Source: Streptomyces shenzhenensis (lineage in GTDB: Bacteria; Actinomycetota; Actinomycetes; Streptomycetales; Streptomycetaceae). From it: a stretch of DNA of 64,000 nt. Within the stretch, counting starts at the first letter, position 1; each line of letters opens with the position of its first letter. The stretch spans positions 186,001 through 250,000 of the forward strand of contig NZ_JAJONF010000003.1 of the NCBI RefSeq assembly GCF_021462265.1, written 5' to 3'. The notes beneath the pieces are model-generated. The model made no database searches and was not told the origin of the DNA. It worked only from the letters and a program-made list of their open reading frames with translations. Made by a program: the position numbers and the translations under genes. This document shows positions 1 to 8,038 of the stretch, in pieces.

Positions 1-275
1 CCGCCGTTGCCGGAGAGGATCACGCCCGCGACGACCGCCGCCGCCAGCGCGGCCGCCGTCAGGGGCAGGGCGATCGCCGGACGGGGAAACCTGCGGCGCC
101 GCTCCCGTACGGGGGCCGTGGTCTGCTCCGTCTGCCGCATGTCGTGGATCTGGGCCATCAGTCGCTCCTTGTGGAACTGGTGGCGGCCCGGCGGAAGATC
201 CCGCGCGGTGGCGGACAGCAGCTCGGCGTCGCCGTCCCCCTCGGCCGGGTGGTTCCGGGAGGTGTTCACGGTCAT
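1..275 (-). CDS. CU044_5270-type membrane protein, N-terminal part
   Basis: Only the first 91 codons lie in the window; the gene runs off the left edge. The ATG overlaps the stop of the ECF sigma factor as ATGA, so the two are translationally coupled. The visible part is a charged cytoplasmic segment of about 65 residues (with the stretch HKERLMAQIHDMRQ), an RRRRF basic patch and one hydrophobic helix (about residues 67-88). This is the plan of the CU044_5270-type proteins that follow ECF sigma genes in actinomycetes. A role as membrane partner or anti-sigma-like regulator of that sigma factor is inference from position; no zinc-binding anti-sigma motif is visible here. Confidence 0.72.
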   Translation of the reverse strand, partial: MTVNTSRNHPAEGDGDAELLSATARDLPPGRHQFHKERLMAQIHDMRQTEQTTAPVRERRRRFPRPAIALPLTAAALAAAVVAGVILSGNG

Positions 276-955
276 GGTCTTCCTTCCTGTGCGGGCCGGA
301 TCACGTTGGTGTGATCACCTCTTGTCTGTCGGGAGCGGCGGCCGCCTTCCCGGATTCCGCGAGATTTTTCCGCCGGGCGTCCGGCCGACGAAGGACCGGC
401 GAGGTCGCGGAGCTTTCTGCGGGCGCGGGAGAGCTGGGAGGCGACGGTGCCGACGGGGATGCCGAGCGCCTCCGCCGCCGCCTCGTAGTCCAGGCCCTCG
501 CCCAGGCAGAGCGTGACGACCTCGCGCTCGGGTCTGCGGAGCTTGCTCAGGGCGGCGAGGGCGGCGGCGAGGCGGTGCCCGTCGTCGACACGGTCGGCCA
601 CCTCGTCCGCGTGGTCGGGCACCGCAAGCTGGGCCGCGGCCGCGGCGTTCGCGGCGGCCCGGTACCGGCGGTTGCTGCGGTACTGGTTGCGGGCGGTGTT
701 GGTGGCGATGCCCAGCAGCCACGGCCGTAGCGAGCCGCCCTCGGGGTCCACCCGGTCGCGCAGCCGCCATGCCTCCAGGAAGGTCGCGGCCATCACGTCC
801 TCGGCCACCGACCAGTCGGCGGTCAGCCGGAAGGCGTGGTTGTAGACGGCGCGCGAGTAGCTGTCGAACAGTTCCGCGAACGCGCTCGGCTCCCCGGCCC
901 GTACCCGGGTACGCATATGTGTGCTCACGTCACTGAGCTGTCCGGCACTCCGCAC
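272..955 (-). CDS. ECF (SigE-type) RNA polymerase sigma factor
   Basis: A 227-residue sigma factor with region 2 (about residues 22-85, core FAELFDSYSRAVYNHAFRL) and region 4 (about 135-190, with the recognition helix in GIPVGTVASQLSRARRKLRDL). No sigma-1.1 or region 3 is present, which places it in the extracytoplasmic-function group. It should direct RNA polymerase to a small stress or surface regulon. The start used is a GTG preceded by GGGAAG; a GTG 9 codons in, or the ATG at codon 14 (MRTRV), would also give a complete region 2. The C-terminal 40 residues are basic and unstructured. The next gene overlaps the stop codon and is the likely partner or regulator. Confidence 0.88.
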   Translation of the reverse strand: MRSAGQLSDVSTHMRTRVRAGEPSAFAELFDSYSRAVYNHAFRLTADWSVAEDVMAATFLEAWRLRDRVDPEGGSLRPWLLGIATNTARNQYRSNRRYRAAANAAAAAQLAVPDHADEVADRVDDGHRLAAALAALSKLRRPEREVVTLCLGEGLDYEAAAEALGIPVGTVASQLSRARRKLRDLAGPSSAGRPAEKSRGIREGGRRSRQTRGDHTNVIRPAQEGRP

Positions 956-1088
956 CGACTTCCCGTGATCCGGGTCACATCCGGCTCTCCTTTCCTCTTG
1001 TCCTCCCTGTTCCTCTGTCCCGTGCGGCTCAGAGGGGCAGGGGCAGGCGGGTGCCGGGAAATGGGCAGGCGGGGGGCAGGCGGCGGGC

Positions 1089-2672
1089 TCAGGACAGCGG
1101 AACCCTCGTGAAGCGGGACGCGGTGCGGAGGTCGTCCTGGACCTGGGCCGCCGTGGCGTGCAGGGCCGGCAGCACCTCGCTCACGCAGTCCGCCAGGGTG
1201 CGGCGGGCCGCGTGGGTGGCCACGTTCAGGGCGGCGACCGGGCGGCCCGTCCGGTCCCGTACCGGTACCGCGATCGAGCGCAGGCCCGACTCCAGTTCCT
1301 CGTCCGCCAGGGCGTATCCGCCCGGTCCGGCGAGGCCCAGCAGGGCCCGGCCGAGCGCCGTGGGGCTCGCCGGCAGCCGGGTGCCCACCGTGATGTCCAC
1401 CGTCAGGACCCGGCTCGCGGCCGCCACCGCGACGTACTGGATCTCCGCCGGATCGGCCGCCGGTACCAGCACCGCCAGCGCCGTCGGCTCGTGCAGCAGG
1501 TCCGCGAGGGCGCGCAGCCGGGGGGTCGCGAGGCGGGCGAGGGTGGTGCGGGACAGCGGCGGGTAGCCCAGGGACAGCACCCGGGGGGTGAGGGCGAAAT
1601 CGCGTCCGTCCGAGGTCACCAGGCCCAGGTGCTCGTACGTGATCAGGGCCCGCCGGGCCGTCGCCCGGGCCAGGCCCGTCGCCTTCGCCACGTCCGTCAG
1701 GGTCAGCGCCGAGCGGCCCTCCCCGAAGGCCGTCAGGACGGTCAGGCCCCGGGCCAGCGACTCCACGAACTCCCGGCCCAGTTCGTGCTTGGAGGCCGTG
1801 GTCCATACGGCGAGGCCGCAGGGGGGCGGCCCCGGCTCGGCGGGCCGGGACCCGGCCTCGCGCAGCTCCGCCTCCATCGCGGTCACCGCCGTACGCAGCC
1901 GGAGGAGCAGGGTCTCGCGCAGGTCCGCCGCCGTGTGGCGGCTGGTGTGGCTGACGACGCTCGCCACGCACGCCACCCGCCCGGTGCGCGGGTCGCGCAC
2001 CGGGACGGACACCGCGACCAGGCCGGGTTCGATCAACTGGTCGTCCAGCGCCCAGCCGCTGCGCCGGGCCTCCTCGGCCCGCGTCTCGAAGTCGTCGTCG
2101 GCGGCCGGATTCCGGGGCGGTACGGCCGGGAAGCCCGCGTCCGCGGGGTCCGCCGCGCGCCTCGCCCGCCAGACCGACCATTCCCGCTCCGTCCACTCCG
2201 CCGCGAACAGCGGGCCGGGGGCGGTACGTTCGGCCGGCAGCAGGTCGCCGATGCGGAAGCTGACGGACATCGCGCGACGGCGGGTCGCCTGGTGGATGAA
2301 CCGGATGCCGTCCCGGTCGGCGACGGCGAGGGAGACCGACTCGTCCAGTTCGTCGGCGAGGGCGTCGGCGTGGCCGTCCAGCAGCGCGGGCAGGCGGAGA
2401 GCGGCCAGGTAGGCGTTGCCCAGCTCCATCACCCGGGGGGTGAGCACCGCGTCCCGGCCGTCCTGGCGGACGTAACCCATCCGGGAGAGGGTGGCGGTGA
2501 TCCGGTCCACCGTGGAACGGGCCAGGCCGGTACGCCGTTCCAGCGCGCTCGCGTTCAGCCTCCCGCCCGCCTCGGTCAGCGCCTCCAGCACCGCCACGCC
2601 CCGGATCAACGGCGTCACCGCCTCGGCGGGCGGCTCGTGCGCCGCGGGCGAGGAGGGCAAGGGGGCGGTCAT
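1089..2672 (-). CDS. tandem double IclR-family transcriptional regulator
   Basis: At 527 residues this is about twice the usual IclR length (about 250). Two complete copies are visible in one frame. The first winged helix-turn-helix is at about 20-85 (RRTGLARSTVDRITATLSRM) with an effector domain at about 95-275. The second helix-turn-helix is at about 295-375 (AKATGLARATARRALITYEH) with an effector domain at about 385-520. Both effector domains keep the SIAVPVRD-like or AVSVPVRD signature near the ligand pocket. The family binds small carboxylic or aromatic ligands and controls catabolic genes. A fused pair could act as a built-in dimer. No catabolic operon is adjacent, so the target is unknown. 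The ATG has no strong Shine-Dalgarno. Confidence 0.85.
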   Translation of the reverse strand: MTAPLPSSPAAHEPPAEAVTPLIRGVAVLEALTEAGGRLNASALERRTGLARSTVDRITATLSRMGYVRQDGRDAVLTPRVMELGNAYLAALRLPALLDGHADALADELDESVSLAVADRDGIRFIHQATRRRAMSVSFRIGDLLPAERTAPGPLFAAEWTEREWSVWRARRAADPADAGFPAVPPRNPAADDDFETRAEEARRSGWALDDQLIEPGLVAVSVPVRDPRTGRVACVASVVSHTSRHTAADLRETLLLRLRTAVTAMEAELREAGSRPAEPGPPPCGLAVWTTASKHELGREFVESLARGLTVLTAFGEGRSALTLTDVAKATGLARATARRALITYEHLGLVTSDGRDFALTPRVLSLGYPPLSRTTLARLATPRLRALADLLHEPTALAVLVPAADPAEIQYVAVAAASRVLTVDITVGTRLPASPTALGRALLGLAGPGGYALADEELESGLRSIAVPVRDRTGRPVAALNVATHAARRTLADCVSEVLPALHATAAQVQDDLRTASRFTRVPLS

Positions 2673-3034
2673 CGACTCTCCGGCTCCGGTACGACGGTTT
2701 CCGCGATCACCGTGGTCTCCGTGGTCTCCGGCAGGGCACGACCTTCGGTACGGCGATCAGCGCACGCCTACCGTAAACCGTGGCCCACCTGGCCAACGCC
2801 GGATCGCACACCGCGACCCTTGTCCGAGCGACCGGCAACCCCGCACCTCCGCACCCCCGCACTCCGCCTGGCATGCCGCACCCTGCACCCCGCGATCCGT
2901 ATCCCGCGCGGCACCCCGCACCCCGTACCCCGCCTGGCGCCTCGCACCCCGCGACCCGTCCGGCGGCCCGGAGCCCGCACCGCGCACGCCCACACCCACG
3001 CACCGCGCACGCCCCCCGGCGCCGTGCACGCCCC
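2673..3034. other. intergenic region with degenerate CACCCCGC repeats
   Basis: No believable gene. The stretch from about 2845 to 3040 is a low-complexity, C-rich run in which variants of GCACCCCGC and GCGACCCG recur every 8-20 bases. Open frames on both strands consist of Pro/Arg/His repeats only. The part nearest 2673 should hold the promoter of the tandem IclR gene, which reads leftward; the M6 peptidase gene ends at 3035. Confidence 0.5.
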
Positions 3035-4603
3035 CTACCCCCGGCTCACCCGCACCCGATAGTCCCCCTCCCCGTCCGCCCCCGACACCAGCACCTCGAT
3101 CCCGTGCGCGGGATCCTTGAAGCTCTCGCCCGGGCCGAACGGGGCGTCGGAGAGTTCCGCCTGGACGTTGGGGCTGCGGGTGCAGCCGCCGGTGCCGCGG
3201 TGGGCGTCGTACACCTTGATCGGCCCGCGGCCGGTGTCGACGTTCGCGCCGACCTTGTAGATGAGGACGCCGGGGCGGCACACCTCCTCGTCGTTGCCGC
3301 CTTTGGTGCGTACCTCCAGGGCGTAGCCGGTGCGGTCGTCGACAGGGATGAAGACCAGCTTGCGGCCGCCGGCCCGGGAGAGGGGGGTCAGCGTGTACTC
3401 GGCGCTGCCGCCGGACGCCGCGCAGCTGACCTGGTCGGCGTCCAGCCACCCCAGCTTCCACTTGTGCCAGGCGAGGAGGTCGTTGTCGGCCCCCCAGTCC
3501 TCGCTCATGATGTCCCAGTGCCCGACCGCGCCCCCGCCCTCCTGGGTGTAGAGGTCGGGCAGGCCGAAGACATGGCCGTTCTCGTGGGGGAGGACCCGGT
3601 AGCCGGTGCGGTCGTAGGAGCCCGAGCCGTCGTCCTGGCGGGAGTAGACGAAGGAGGCGTTGGAGACCGGCACGCCGTCGGCGACCGGGGCGTCGCCGTT
3701 GCCGGCGAAGGTCACCGACAGGACGGTGTCCAGGGCGGAGGGACCGGCGTTCGGGGTGACCAGCACGTTCAGGAGGTCGTACGACCGGAAGTCCACGTCC
3801 GGGTCGGCAGCGGCCACGAGGTCCTGGACCAGCTGCCGGTAACCCGGGTCGAAGGGCGCGCCGCGCTCTATGCCGTACGCGCTGAACGGCTTGGGCATCC
3901 GCAGCCAGTGGTCGATGGGGGCGACGGGCTGGTAGTCGAGCTTGCCGTAGGAGGCGGTGCGGAACCAGTCCTGGGTCTGCGGGAAGAACTCGTGGTAGCG
4001 GTCGAGCGCGCTGCCCTGGCCGGGTGCGTCGGGGAAGTCGACCATCAGGGTGAGGGCGTGCACGGTGCCGGTGGAGCGGGAGTAGCCGCCCGGCGTGGGG
4101 ATGCCCTCGGTCATCTGGACGTCGTGGCCGCCGGTGATCATGCAGGGACCGTAGACGGAGGAGCGGGACAGCGAGATCGGTCCGGCGCCGGTCGGTGAGG
4201 GGGCCGCCGTGAGGTGCCCGGTGCCCGCCGAGGTGCCGACCGCGAGGATCAGCGCGGTCACGGCGGCGAGGCAGACCGCACGGCGGTGGCGTATGCGGCG
4301 GGTCGGCCGGGTCCCGCGGTCCGGTGCGGGACGGCGGTCCCGGGCGGGACGGTAGTCCGGTGTGGAACGGCGGTCTGGGGCGGATCGGCGGTCTGGGGCG
4401 GATCGGCGGTCCGGGGCGGGACGGCGGTCCGGGGCGGGACGGCGGTCCGGGGCGGGACGGCGGCTTGACGGCGTACGACGGACCGGCGGCGTACTACGGC
4501 GGGGCGAGGCACGGCGGCTCGTAAGGCGCAGGCGCAGGGGGGTGCGAAGACGAGCGGGTATGCGAAGACGAGCGGGTCTACGGCGGCTGGGCTGCGGCTG
4601 CAT
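3035..4603 (-). CDS. secreted M6-family (immune inhibitor A-like) metalloprotease
   Basis: The zinc site HENGHVFGLPD fits HExxHxxGxxD and is followed by WDIMSEDWG, as in M6 peptidases. A hydrophobic signal segment (core AVCLAAVTALILAVGTSAG) sits about 107-125 residues from the start and directs the enzyme outside the cell. The chosen ATG at 4603 has GAAAGG seven bases upstream. Between this start and the signal segment lies an unusual basic leader of about 105 residues containing eight 6-residue repeats of the type RRPAPD. The mature domain (about 390 residues) is compact and keeps two Cys near CSAASGG and GGCTRSPN. Expected role: extracellular proteolysis of host or environmental proteins. 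I found no in-frame start just before the signal segment, so the leader appears to be translated. Confidence 0.85.
   Translation of the reverse strand: MQPQPSRRRPARLRIPARLRTPLRLRLTSRRASPRRSTPPVRRTPSSRRPAPDRRPAPDRRPAPDRRSAPDRRSAPDRRSTPDYRPARDRRPAPDRGTRPTRRIRHRRAVCLAAVTALILAVGTSAGTGHLTAAPSPTGAGPISLSRSSVYGPCMITGGHDVQMTEGIPTPGGYSRSTGTVHALTLMVDFPDAPGQGSALDRYHEFFPQTQDWFRTASYGKLDYQPVAPIDHWLRMPKPFSAYGIERGAPFDPGYRQLVQDLVAAADPDVDFRSYDLLNVLVTPNAGPSALDTVLSVTFAGNGDAPVADGVPVSNASFVYSRQDDGSGSYDRTGYRVLPHENGHVFGLPDLYTQEGGGAVGHWDIMSEDWGADNDLLAWHKWKLGWLDADQVSCAASGGSAEYTLTPLSRAGGRKLVFIPVDDRTGYALEVRTKGGNDEEVCRPGVLIYKVGANVDTGRGPIKVYDAHRGTGGCTRSPNVQAELSDAPFGPGESFKDPAHGIEVLVSGADGEGDYRVRVSRG
4319..4462 (-). repeat. 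18-bp tandem repeat inside the M6 peptidase leader
   Basis: About eight copies of an 18-bp unit (on the plus strand CGGTCCGGGGCGGGACGG and close variants, such as CGGTCTGGGGCGGATCGG) encode six-residue repeats RRPAPD, RRSAPD, RRSTPD, YRPARD. The repeats keep the reading frame. Confidence 0.85.
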
Positions 4604-4807
4604 GCATGGACCTTTCGCGCCACGGCAGCCGCCGGTCTCCGGCTGCACCCTTTCGATCACCCTGTGTCGAGGGGGCGGCGGGCGCGCGCTGGAGAGGCCG
4701 ATCGTGGGATGCCGGGGGCCGCGCGGGCCGGACACAGGGCGCCTCGGGGTGATGTGACTCAGGTCACATCAAATTGAGGGAAGGGGCGGAAATAACCGGG
4801 GACTCCC

Positions 4808-4842
4808 TCCCCGTTTAGACCTGTGTCCGCGCGAAACGGGGA
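4808..4842. promoter_or_regulatory. inverted repeat upstream of TetR gene, probable operator
   Basis: The 9-bp arms TCCCCGTTT (4808-4816) and AAACGGGGA (4834-4842) are perfect complements around a 17-bp spacer, 44 bp before the TetR-type start. The position suits autoregulation and control of the exporter downstream. The operator assignment is inference. Confidence 0.5.
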
Positions 4843-4886
4843 GCGCGTCCCCGGATCGCGGAAAGTCCACAGACCAGGAGTGCGCC

Positions 4887-5537
4887 GTGCAGACCGCGAC
4901 CGCCATCCCCGCCGTGCGCAAGGCACCCCGGCCCCGCGCCGACGCCCTGCGCAACCGGGAGCGGATCGTCACCGCCGCCCGCGAGATGTTCACCGAGTAC
5001 GGCGCCGACGTGCCGCTCGACGACATCGCCCGCCGGGCCGGCGTCGGCAATGCCACGGTGTACCGCAACTTTCCCGACCGCGACGCGCTTGTCCGTGAGG
5101 TCGTCTGCTCCGTGATGGACCGGACGTCGGAAGCGGCCGAGCTGGCGCTCGCGGAGACCGGGGACGCCTTCGAGGCGCTGGAGCGCTTCGTGCACATCTC
5201 CGCCGACGAGCGGGTCAGCGCGCTGTGCCCGATGGTCTCCAGCACCTTCGACAAGAACCACCCCGACCTCGAAGCGGCACGTCAGCGGTGCGAGCAGCTC
5301 ATCGAGCAGCTCATGGGCCGTGCCAAGGCGGCCGGACAGCTCCGTGCGGACGTGGGCGTCGGCGATGTGATGATCGCCGTGGCCCAGCTCAGCCGGCCCC
5401 CGTTCGGCACTGACTGCCTGGTCGGCGACCGCTTCGTCCACCGACTTCTGCAGCTGTTCCTGGACGGACTGCGGGCCCCGGCCCGCTCCGCCCTGCCGGG
5501 CACGGCCGTGATCATGGAGGACCTCCGCCAGGCCTGA
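4887..5537 (+). CDS. TetR/AcrR-family transcriptional repressor
   Basis: A 216-residue protein with the TetR helix-turn-helix at about residues 25-70 (DIARRAGVGNATVYRNFPDRDAL) and a helical ligand domain after it. The start is GTG with CAGGAG 7 bases upstream. The next gene, 185 bp downstream on the same strand, is a 14-helix drug/proton antiporter, so this is most likely its ligand-responsive repressor. An inverted repeat lies 44 bp before the start. The inducer cannot be read from the sequence. Confidence 0.9.
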   Translation: MQTATAIPAVRKAPRPRADALRNRERIVTAAREMFTEYGADVPLDDIARRAGVGNATVYRNFPDRDALVREVVCSVMDRTSEAAELALAETGDAFEALERFVHISADERVSALCPMVSSTFDKNHPDLEAARQRCEQLIEQLMGRAKAAGQLRADVGVGDVMIAVAQLSRPPFGTDCLVGDRFVHRLLQLFLDGLRAPARSALPGTAVIMEDLRQA

Positions 5538-5540
5538 CCC

Positions 5541-5587
5541 AGCCGAGACAGCCGAAACAAGCCGAGACAGCGAGACAGCCGACAGAC
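5541..5587 (+). repeat. short direct repeats GCCGAGACA
   Basis: Five imperfect copies of a 9-10 bp unit (AGCCGAGAC, AGCCGAAAC and variants) follow the TetR stop codon. No dyad or T-run makes it a terminator. Confidence 0.6.
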
Positions 5588-5721
5588 ACCTCCGAGGCAT
5601 CCGACCAAGTCACGAACCGCCGATCGGGCCGATCAGGCAGGGACCGTCCGCCGGTCCCTCACCTCAAGCATCACTTCACGCATCACTTTTTCCGTCACGA
5701 AGTCACGAAGTGGGTACCCCC

Positions 5722-7260
5722 ATGTCTGCAACAGCCGCAAAGGCTCCCGGCGCACCGGCGCAGTCCGGTGATGCCAACCGCTGGAAAGCGCTGGTCTTCA
5801 TCGCGCTCGCCCAGCTGATGGTCGTCCTCGACGCCACCATCGTGAACATCGCGCTGCCCTCCGCCCAGAGCGACCTGGGCATCTCCGACGGCAACCGGCA
5901 GTGGGTCGTCACCGCCTACGCCCTCGCCTTCGGCGGTCTCCTGCTCTTCGGCGGCCGGATCGCCGACCTGTGGGGCCGTAAGCGGGCCTTCGTCATAGGC
6001 CTGACCGGCTTCGCCGCCGCCTCCGCGCTCGGCGGTGCGGCCACCAGCGGCGCCATGATGTTCGGCGCCCGTGCCCTCCAGGGCGTCTTCGGCGCCATGC
6101 TCGCTCCGGCCGCGCTCTCCCTGCTCGCCGTGATGTTCACGGACGCCAAGGAGCGTGCCAAGGCGTTCGGCATCTACGGCGCGATCGCCGGTGGCGGCGG
6201 CGCCGTCGGCTTCATCCTCGGCGGTGTGCTCACCGAGTACCTGGACTGGCGCTGGACGTTCTTCGTGAACATCCCGTTCGCCATCGTCGCCGCGCTCGGC
6301 GCGTACTTCGTCATCCGTGAGCCGGAGGGCGGCCGCAACCGCAACCCGCTCGACATCCCCGGCGTGCTCCTGTCCACCCTGGGCCTGGTCTCGCTGGTCT
6401 ACGGCTTCACCCGCGCCGAGTCCGACGGCTGGGGCGACACCACCACCGTCGGCCTGTTCGTCGCCTCCGCGGTCCTGCTGCTCGCGTTCGTCGTCACCGA
6501 GACCCGGGTCAAGGCCCCGCTGCTGCCGCTGCGCGTGGTCACCGACCGCAACCGCGGCGGTATCTACCTCTCCCTCGGCATCGCGATCATCGCGATGTTC
6601 GGCACCTTCCTCTTCCTGACCTACTACCTCCAGGTCATCAAGGGCTTCTCGCCGATCAAGACCGGCTTCGCCTTCCTGCCGATGATCGCGGGCATGATGG
6701 TCGGCTCCACCCAGATCGGCACCCGGCTGATGACCCGGGTCCCGGCCCGGGCGCTGATGGGCCCCGGCTTCCTGGTCGCCGCGACCGGCATGCTGGTCAT
6801 GACGCAGATCGAGATCGGCTCCGCGTACGCCTCGACGATCCTGCCCGCGATGGTGCTGCTCGGCCTCGGCATGGGTACCGCGTTCATGCCGGCCATGTCC
6901 CTGGCCACGTTCGGCGTCGAGCCCCGGGACGCCGGTGTCGCCTCCGCGATGGTCAACACCTCGCAGCAGGTGGGCGGTGCCATCGGTACGGCCCTGCTGA
7001 ACACGATCGCCGCCTCCGCGACGACGTCGTACATCAAGGACCACATCGCGACCGCGACCTCCAAGTCCCAGCAGCAGCTGGTCCAGATGCAGGGCGCGGT
7101 GCACGGCTACGCCAACGCGATCTGGGTCGCCGTCGGCATGCTGGTGCTGGCCGCGGTGATCGTGGTGGCCTTCGTCAACGCCGGCAAGCCGGACACCACC
7201 ACGGTGGCCTCCGGCGAGGGCGCGGAGGACGAGGTGGCGGTCCCGGTGGTCGCCCACTGA
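5722..7260 (+). CDS. DHA2-family (EmrB/QacA) MFS drug exporter
   Basis: A 512-residue, 14-helix major facilitator antiporter that should expel lipophilic compounds using the proton gradient. Visible motifs are the first-helix motif D1 (QLMVVLDATIVNIALP), motif A after helix 2 (GGRIADLWGRKRAFVIG) and motif C in helix 5 (AIAGGGGAVGFILGGVLTEYL). The ATG at 5722 (MSATAAK) is preferred; a GTG four codons earlier is possible. Two GTCACGAA copies just upstream may be regulatory. It lies behind a TetR gene in the same orientation, the usual regulator-pump pair. Substrate unknown. Confidence 0.93.
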   Translation: MSATAAKAPGAPAQSGDANRWKALVFIALAQLMVVLDATIVNIALPSAQSDLGISDGNRQWVVTAYALAFGGLLLFGGRIADLWGRKRAFVIGLTGFAAASALGGAATSGAMMFGARALQGVFGAMLAPAALSLLAVMFTDAKERAKAFGIYGAIAGGGGAVGFILGGVLTEYLDWRWTFFVNIPFAIVAALGAYFVIREPEGGRNRNPLDIPGVLLSTLGLVSLVYGFTRAESDGWGDTTTVGLFVASAVLLLAFVVTETRVKAPLLPLRVVTDRNRGGIYLSLGIAIIAMFGTFLFLTYYLQVIKGFSPIKTGFAFLPMIAGMMVGSTQIGTRLMTRVPARALMGPGFLVAATGMLVMTQIEIGSAYASTILPAMVLLGLGMGTAFMPAMSLATFGVEPRDAGVASAMVNTSQQVGGAIGTALLNTIAASATTSYIKDHIATATSKSQQQLVQMQGAVHGYANAIWVAVGMLVLAAVIVVAFVNAGKPDTTTVASGEGAEDEVAVPVVAH

Positions 7261-7350
7261 GCCGCTGAGCCGCTGAGCCGTTGAGCGGCCGGGCCGGCCG
7301 GCCGAAAAGACAGGCAGGCAGGCACAGACAGGCCGGTCGACAGACAGACC
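7257..7350 (+). repeat. short repeats TGAGCCGC and CAGGCAGG
   Basis: Between the convergent exporter and MarR genes there are three TGAGCCG(C/T) copies that can fold against GAGCGGC, then GGCAGGCAGGCACAGACAGG. This may work as a weak terminator; no T-run follows. Confidence 0.45.
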
Positions 7351-7385
7351 ACAGGGGTACCCGCACGCGGACCTGTCCCGGCTCC

Positions 7386-7898
7386 TCAGCGGAGCCAGGG
7401 CAGGTCCGCGCCCGCTTCGTCGGGCTGCAGGCCCTCGGCGACGATCTGCATGATCTCGCCGAGGGCCTGCTGCTGTTCCGGCGTCAGCCGCTCGAACAAC
7501 GCCTGCCGTACGGCGGCCACATGGCCCGGTGCGGTGCGTCGCAGCACCTCGGCGCCCTCGTCGGTCAGGACGGCGAACTGGCCCCGCTTGTCGGAGGGGC
7601 AGTCCTCCCGCCGTACCCAGCCGTTCTTCTCCAGGCGGGCGACGGCGTGCGAGAGCCGGGACCGGGTGATCTTCGCCTTCATCGCCAGCTCGGTCATCCG
7701 CAGCCGCTGGCCGGGCGCCTCGGCGAGCCCGACGAGCAGGCCGTAGTACATGTGCGGTATCCCCGCGTCCCGCTGGAGCTGACGGTCCAGATGGTCCTCC
7801 AGCAGGGTCGTGGCATGCAGGTACGAGCGCCAGACCCGCTGTTCGTGGTCGGTGAGCCAGCGGCTCTGCGTGGTGGCGGAAGCGGATGCCGTAGTCAT
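7386..7898 (-). CDS. MarR-family transcriptional regulator
   Basis: A 170-residue MarR protein: N-terminal dimerisation helix (residues 12-45, RVWRSYLHATTLLEDHLDRQL), winged helix-turn-helix at about 60-110 (LAMKAKITRSRLSHAVARLEKNGWV) and wing REDCPSDKRGQFAVLTDEG. The ATG at 7898 has GGGAG close upstream. It is divergent from the dioxygenase gene at 8039, and the 140-bp gap holds two similar AT-rich boxes. The arrangement points to repression of both genes, relieved by a phenolic or oxidising ligand; the last step is inference from the family. Confidence 0.92.
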   Translation of the reverse strand: MTTASASATTQSRWLTDHEQRVWRSYLHATTLLEDHLDRQLQRDAGIPHMYYGLLVGLAEAPGQRLRMTELAMKAKITRSRLSHAVARLEKNGWVRREDCPSDKRGQFAVLTDEGAEVLRRTAPGHVAAVRQALFERLTPEQQQALGEIMQIVAEGLQPDEAGADLPWLR

Positions 7899-7922
7899 GT
7901 CTCCCACTGTACGAGGCCTCTC

Positions 7923-7983
7923 CTTGAATATTAAACAAATGACGCGTAAGGTGACGGACGAAAGCTTGAGAGTTAAAACATGA
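7923..7983. promoter_or_regulatory. paired AT-rich boxes in the MarR/dioxygenase divergent region
   Basis: Two related boxes, CTTGAATATTAAACAAATG (from 7923) and CTTGAGAGTTAAAACATGA (from 7965), stand 42 bp apart, four helical turns. The first is itself partly palindromic (TTG...CAA). AT-rich TTG-N-CAA sites are typical of MarR binding. Their place between two divergent starts supports operator function. Confidence 0.55.
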
Positions 7984-8038
7984 ACCGCTGGAACGAGGAG
8001 CCGGGGAGGCAGTCCGGCACTCGGAGGGAGTCGCCGCC

